Positions 5,289 to 5,577 of a stretch of 5,577 bases of DNA are shown piece by piece. A model generated the notes under the pieces. That model saw only the letters and a list, made by a program, of their open reading frames with translations. It made no database searches and was not told where the DNA came from. Location of the stretch: positions 1 through 5,577 of the forward strand of contig JADFUZ010000103.1 of assembly GCA_015222295.1 (NCBI GenBank), read 5' to 3'. Positions within the stretch are counted from its first letter, which is position 1, and every line of letters begins with the position of its first letter. The DNA is from Chloroflexota bacterium (lineage in GTDB: Bacteria > Chloroflexota > Dehalococcoidia > GIF9 > AB-539-J10). Position numbers and translations under genes: made by a program.

Positions 5289-5577
5289 ATGGATTTCTCT
5301 TCGCTCTATGTTAAGGAAGGAAAGGCCATCAGCAGGGCTAAGGGGTCTTTGTTGGTTGCTGAGAGAATCCCGGGCATAAGATTCAATGAGATCGTCGACG
5401 TCCAGCTCAGCAATGGTGAGGTCAAGAGCGGACAGGCCATAGATATTAGCGAGGAGGCAACCGTAGTCCAGGTATTTGGCGGGGTGAGTGAGGTGGACCT
5501 CAAGGGCAGCAAGATAAGGTGCAAGGGCGAAACACTGAAACTGCCGGTATCCGTTGATATCCTGGGGAGGATATTCA
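5289..5577 (+). CDS. atpB: V/A-type ATPase regulatory/non-catalytic subunit B (3' partial)
   Basis: Subunit B alternates with A in the hexameric head and supplies the arginine finger to the catalytic site; it binds nucleotide without being the main catalytic site. Only the first 96 residues are present, and the window ends in codon 97. The visible part is the N-terminal beta-barrel: AISRAKGSLLVAERIPGIRF (13-32), EIVDVQLSNGEVKSGQAIDI (34-53), VVQVFGGVSEVDLKG (59-73) and ETLKLPVSVDILGRIF (81-96). The LKLPVS-x-D-x-LGR-F ending is the B-type signature that precedes the nucleotide-binding domain. Members often read VFEGTSGLDLKGT where this has VFGGVSEVDLKGS, a modest variation. Position directly after A agrees. 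The rest (about 360-370 residues by family norm) and subunit D should lie downstream. Confidence 0.94.
   Translation, partial: MDFSSLYVKEGKAISRAKGSLLVAERIPGIRFNEIVDVQLSNGEVKSGQAIDISEEATVVQVFGGVSEVDLKGSKIRCKGETLKLPVSVDILGRIF

Overview
The window lies inside a single plus-strand operon encoding a V/A-type (archaeal/vacuolar-type) rotary ATPase. Both ends cut through genes. The order is K1 (5' end missing), K2, K3, E, C, F, A, B (3' end missing). This matches the usual prokaryotic order I-K-E-C-F-A-B-D, so subunit I is expected upstream and subunit D downstream. Genes are packed with gaps of 9-38 nt or a 4-nt ATGA overlap. The one exception is a 77-nt F-A gap holding a small stem-loop. I see no promoter, terminator, RNA gene, mobile element or CRISPR array, and no credible gene on the minus strand.

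Organism: Shine-Dalgarno sites are clear (GGAGGTG, AGGAGG), one gene starts with TTG, and the rotor subunits are the four-helix type with one carboxylate each, as in Enterococcus hirae NtpK. ATA and AGG/AGA codons are common and GC content is moderate. This suggests a bacterium, probably anaerobic, that carries a V-type enzyme. The exact phylum cannot be fixed from the window; Chloroflexota or a similar lineage is only a guess.

Region by region: 1-1427 holds three tandem paralogues of the membrane rotor subunit K, each 159 aa where complete. 1440-2021 is peripheral-stalk subunit E. 2031-3065 is subunit C (yeast subunit d equivalent), which joins the central stalk to the K ring. 3062-3421 is central-stalk subunit F. 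3499-5250 is catalytic subunit A. 5289 to the end is the N-terminal part of subunit B. Together A3B3 hydrolyses or makes ATP, D/F/C form the rotating shaft, K forms the ion-carrying ring, and E (with a G/H partner not seen here) holds the stator. Whether the enzyme works as a pump or a synthase cannot be told from this window.

The most interesting signal is in the K array. All three copies keep the essential glutamate (position 139 in the common 159-residue numbering) but differ at the positions that bind Na+ in E. hirae NtpK. K3 has the complete ligand set (Leu55, Thr58, Gln59, Gln109, Glu139). K2 has Ile55, Ser58, Cys59, Leu109. K1 has Ile55, Ser58, Gln59 and a lysine at 109. The operon may therefore build a mixed ring, or alternative rings, with chemically different ion sites.
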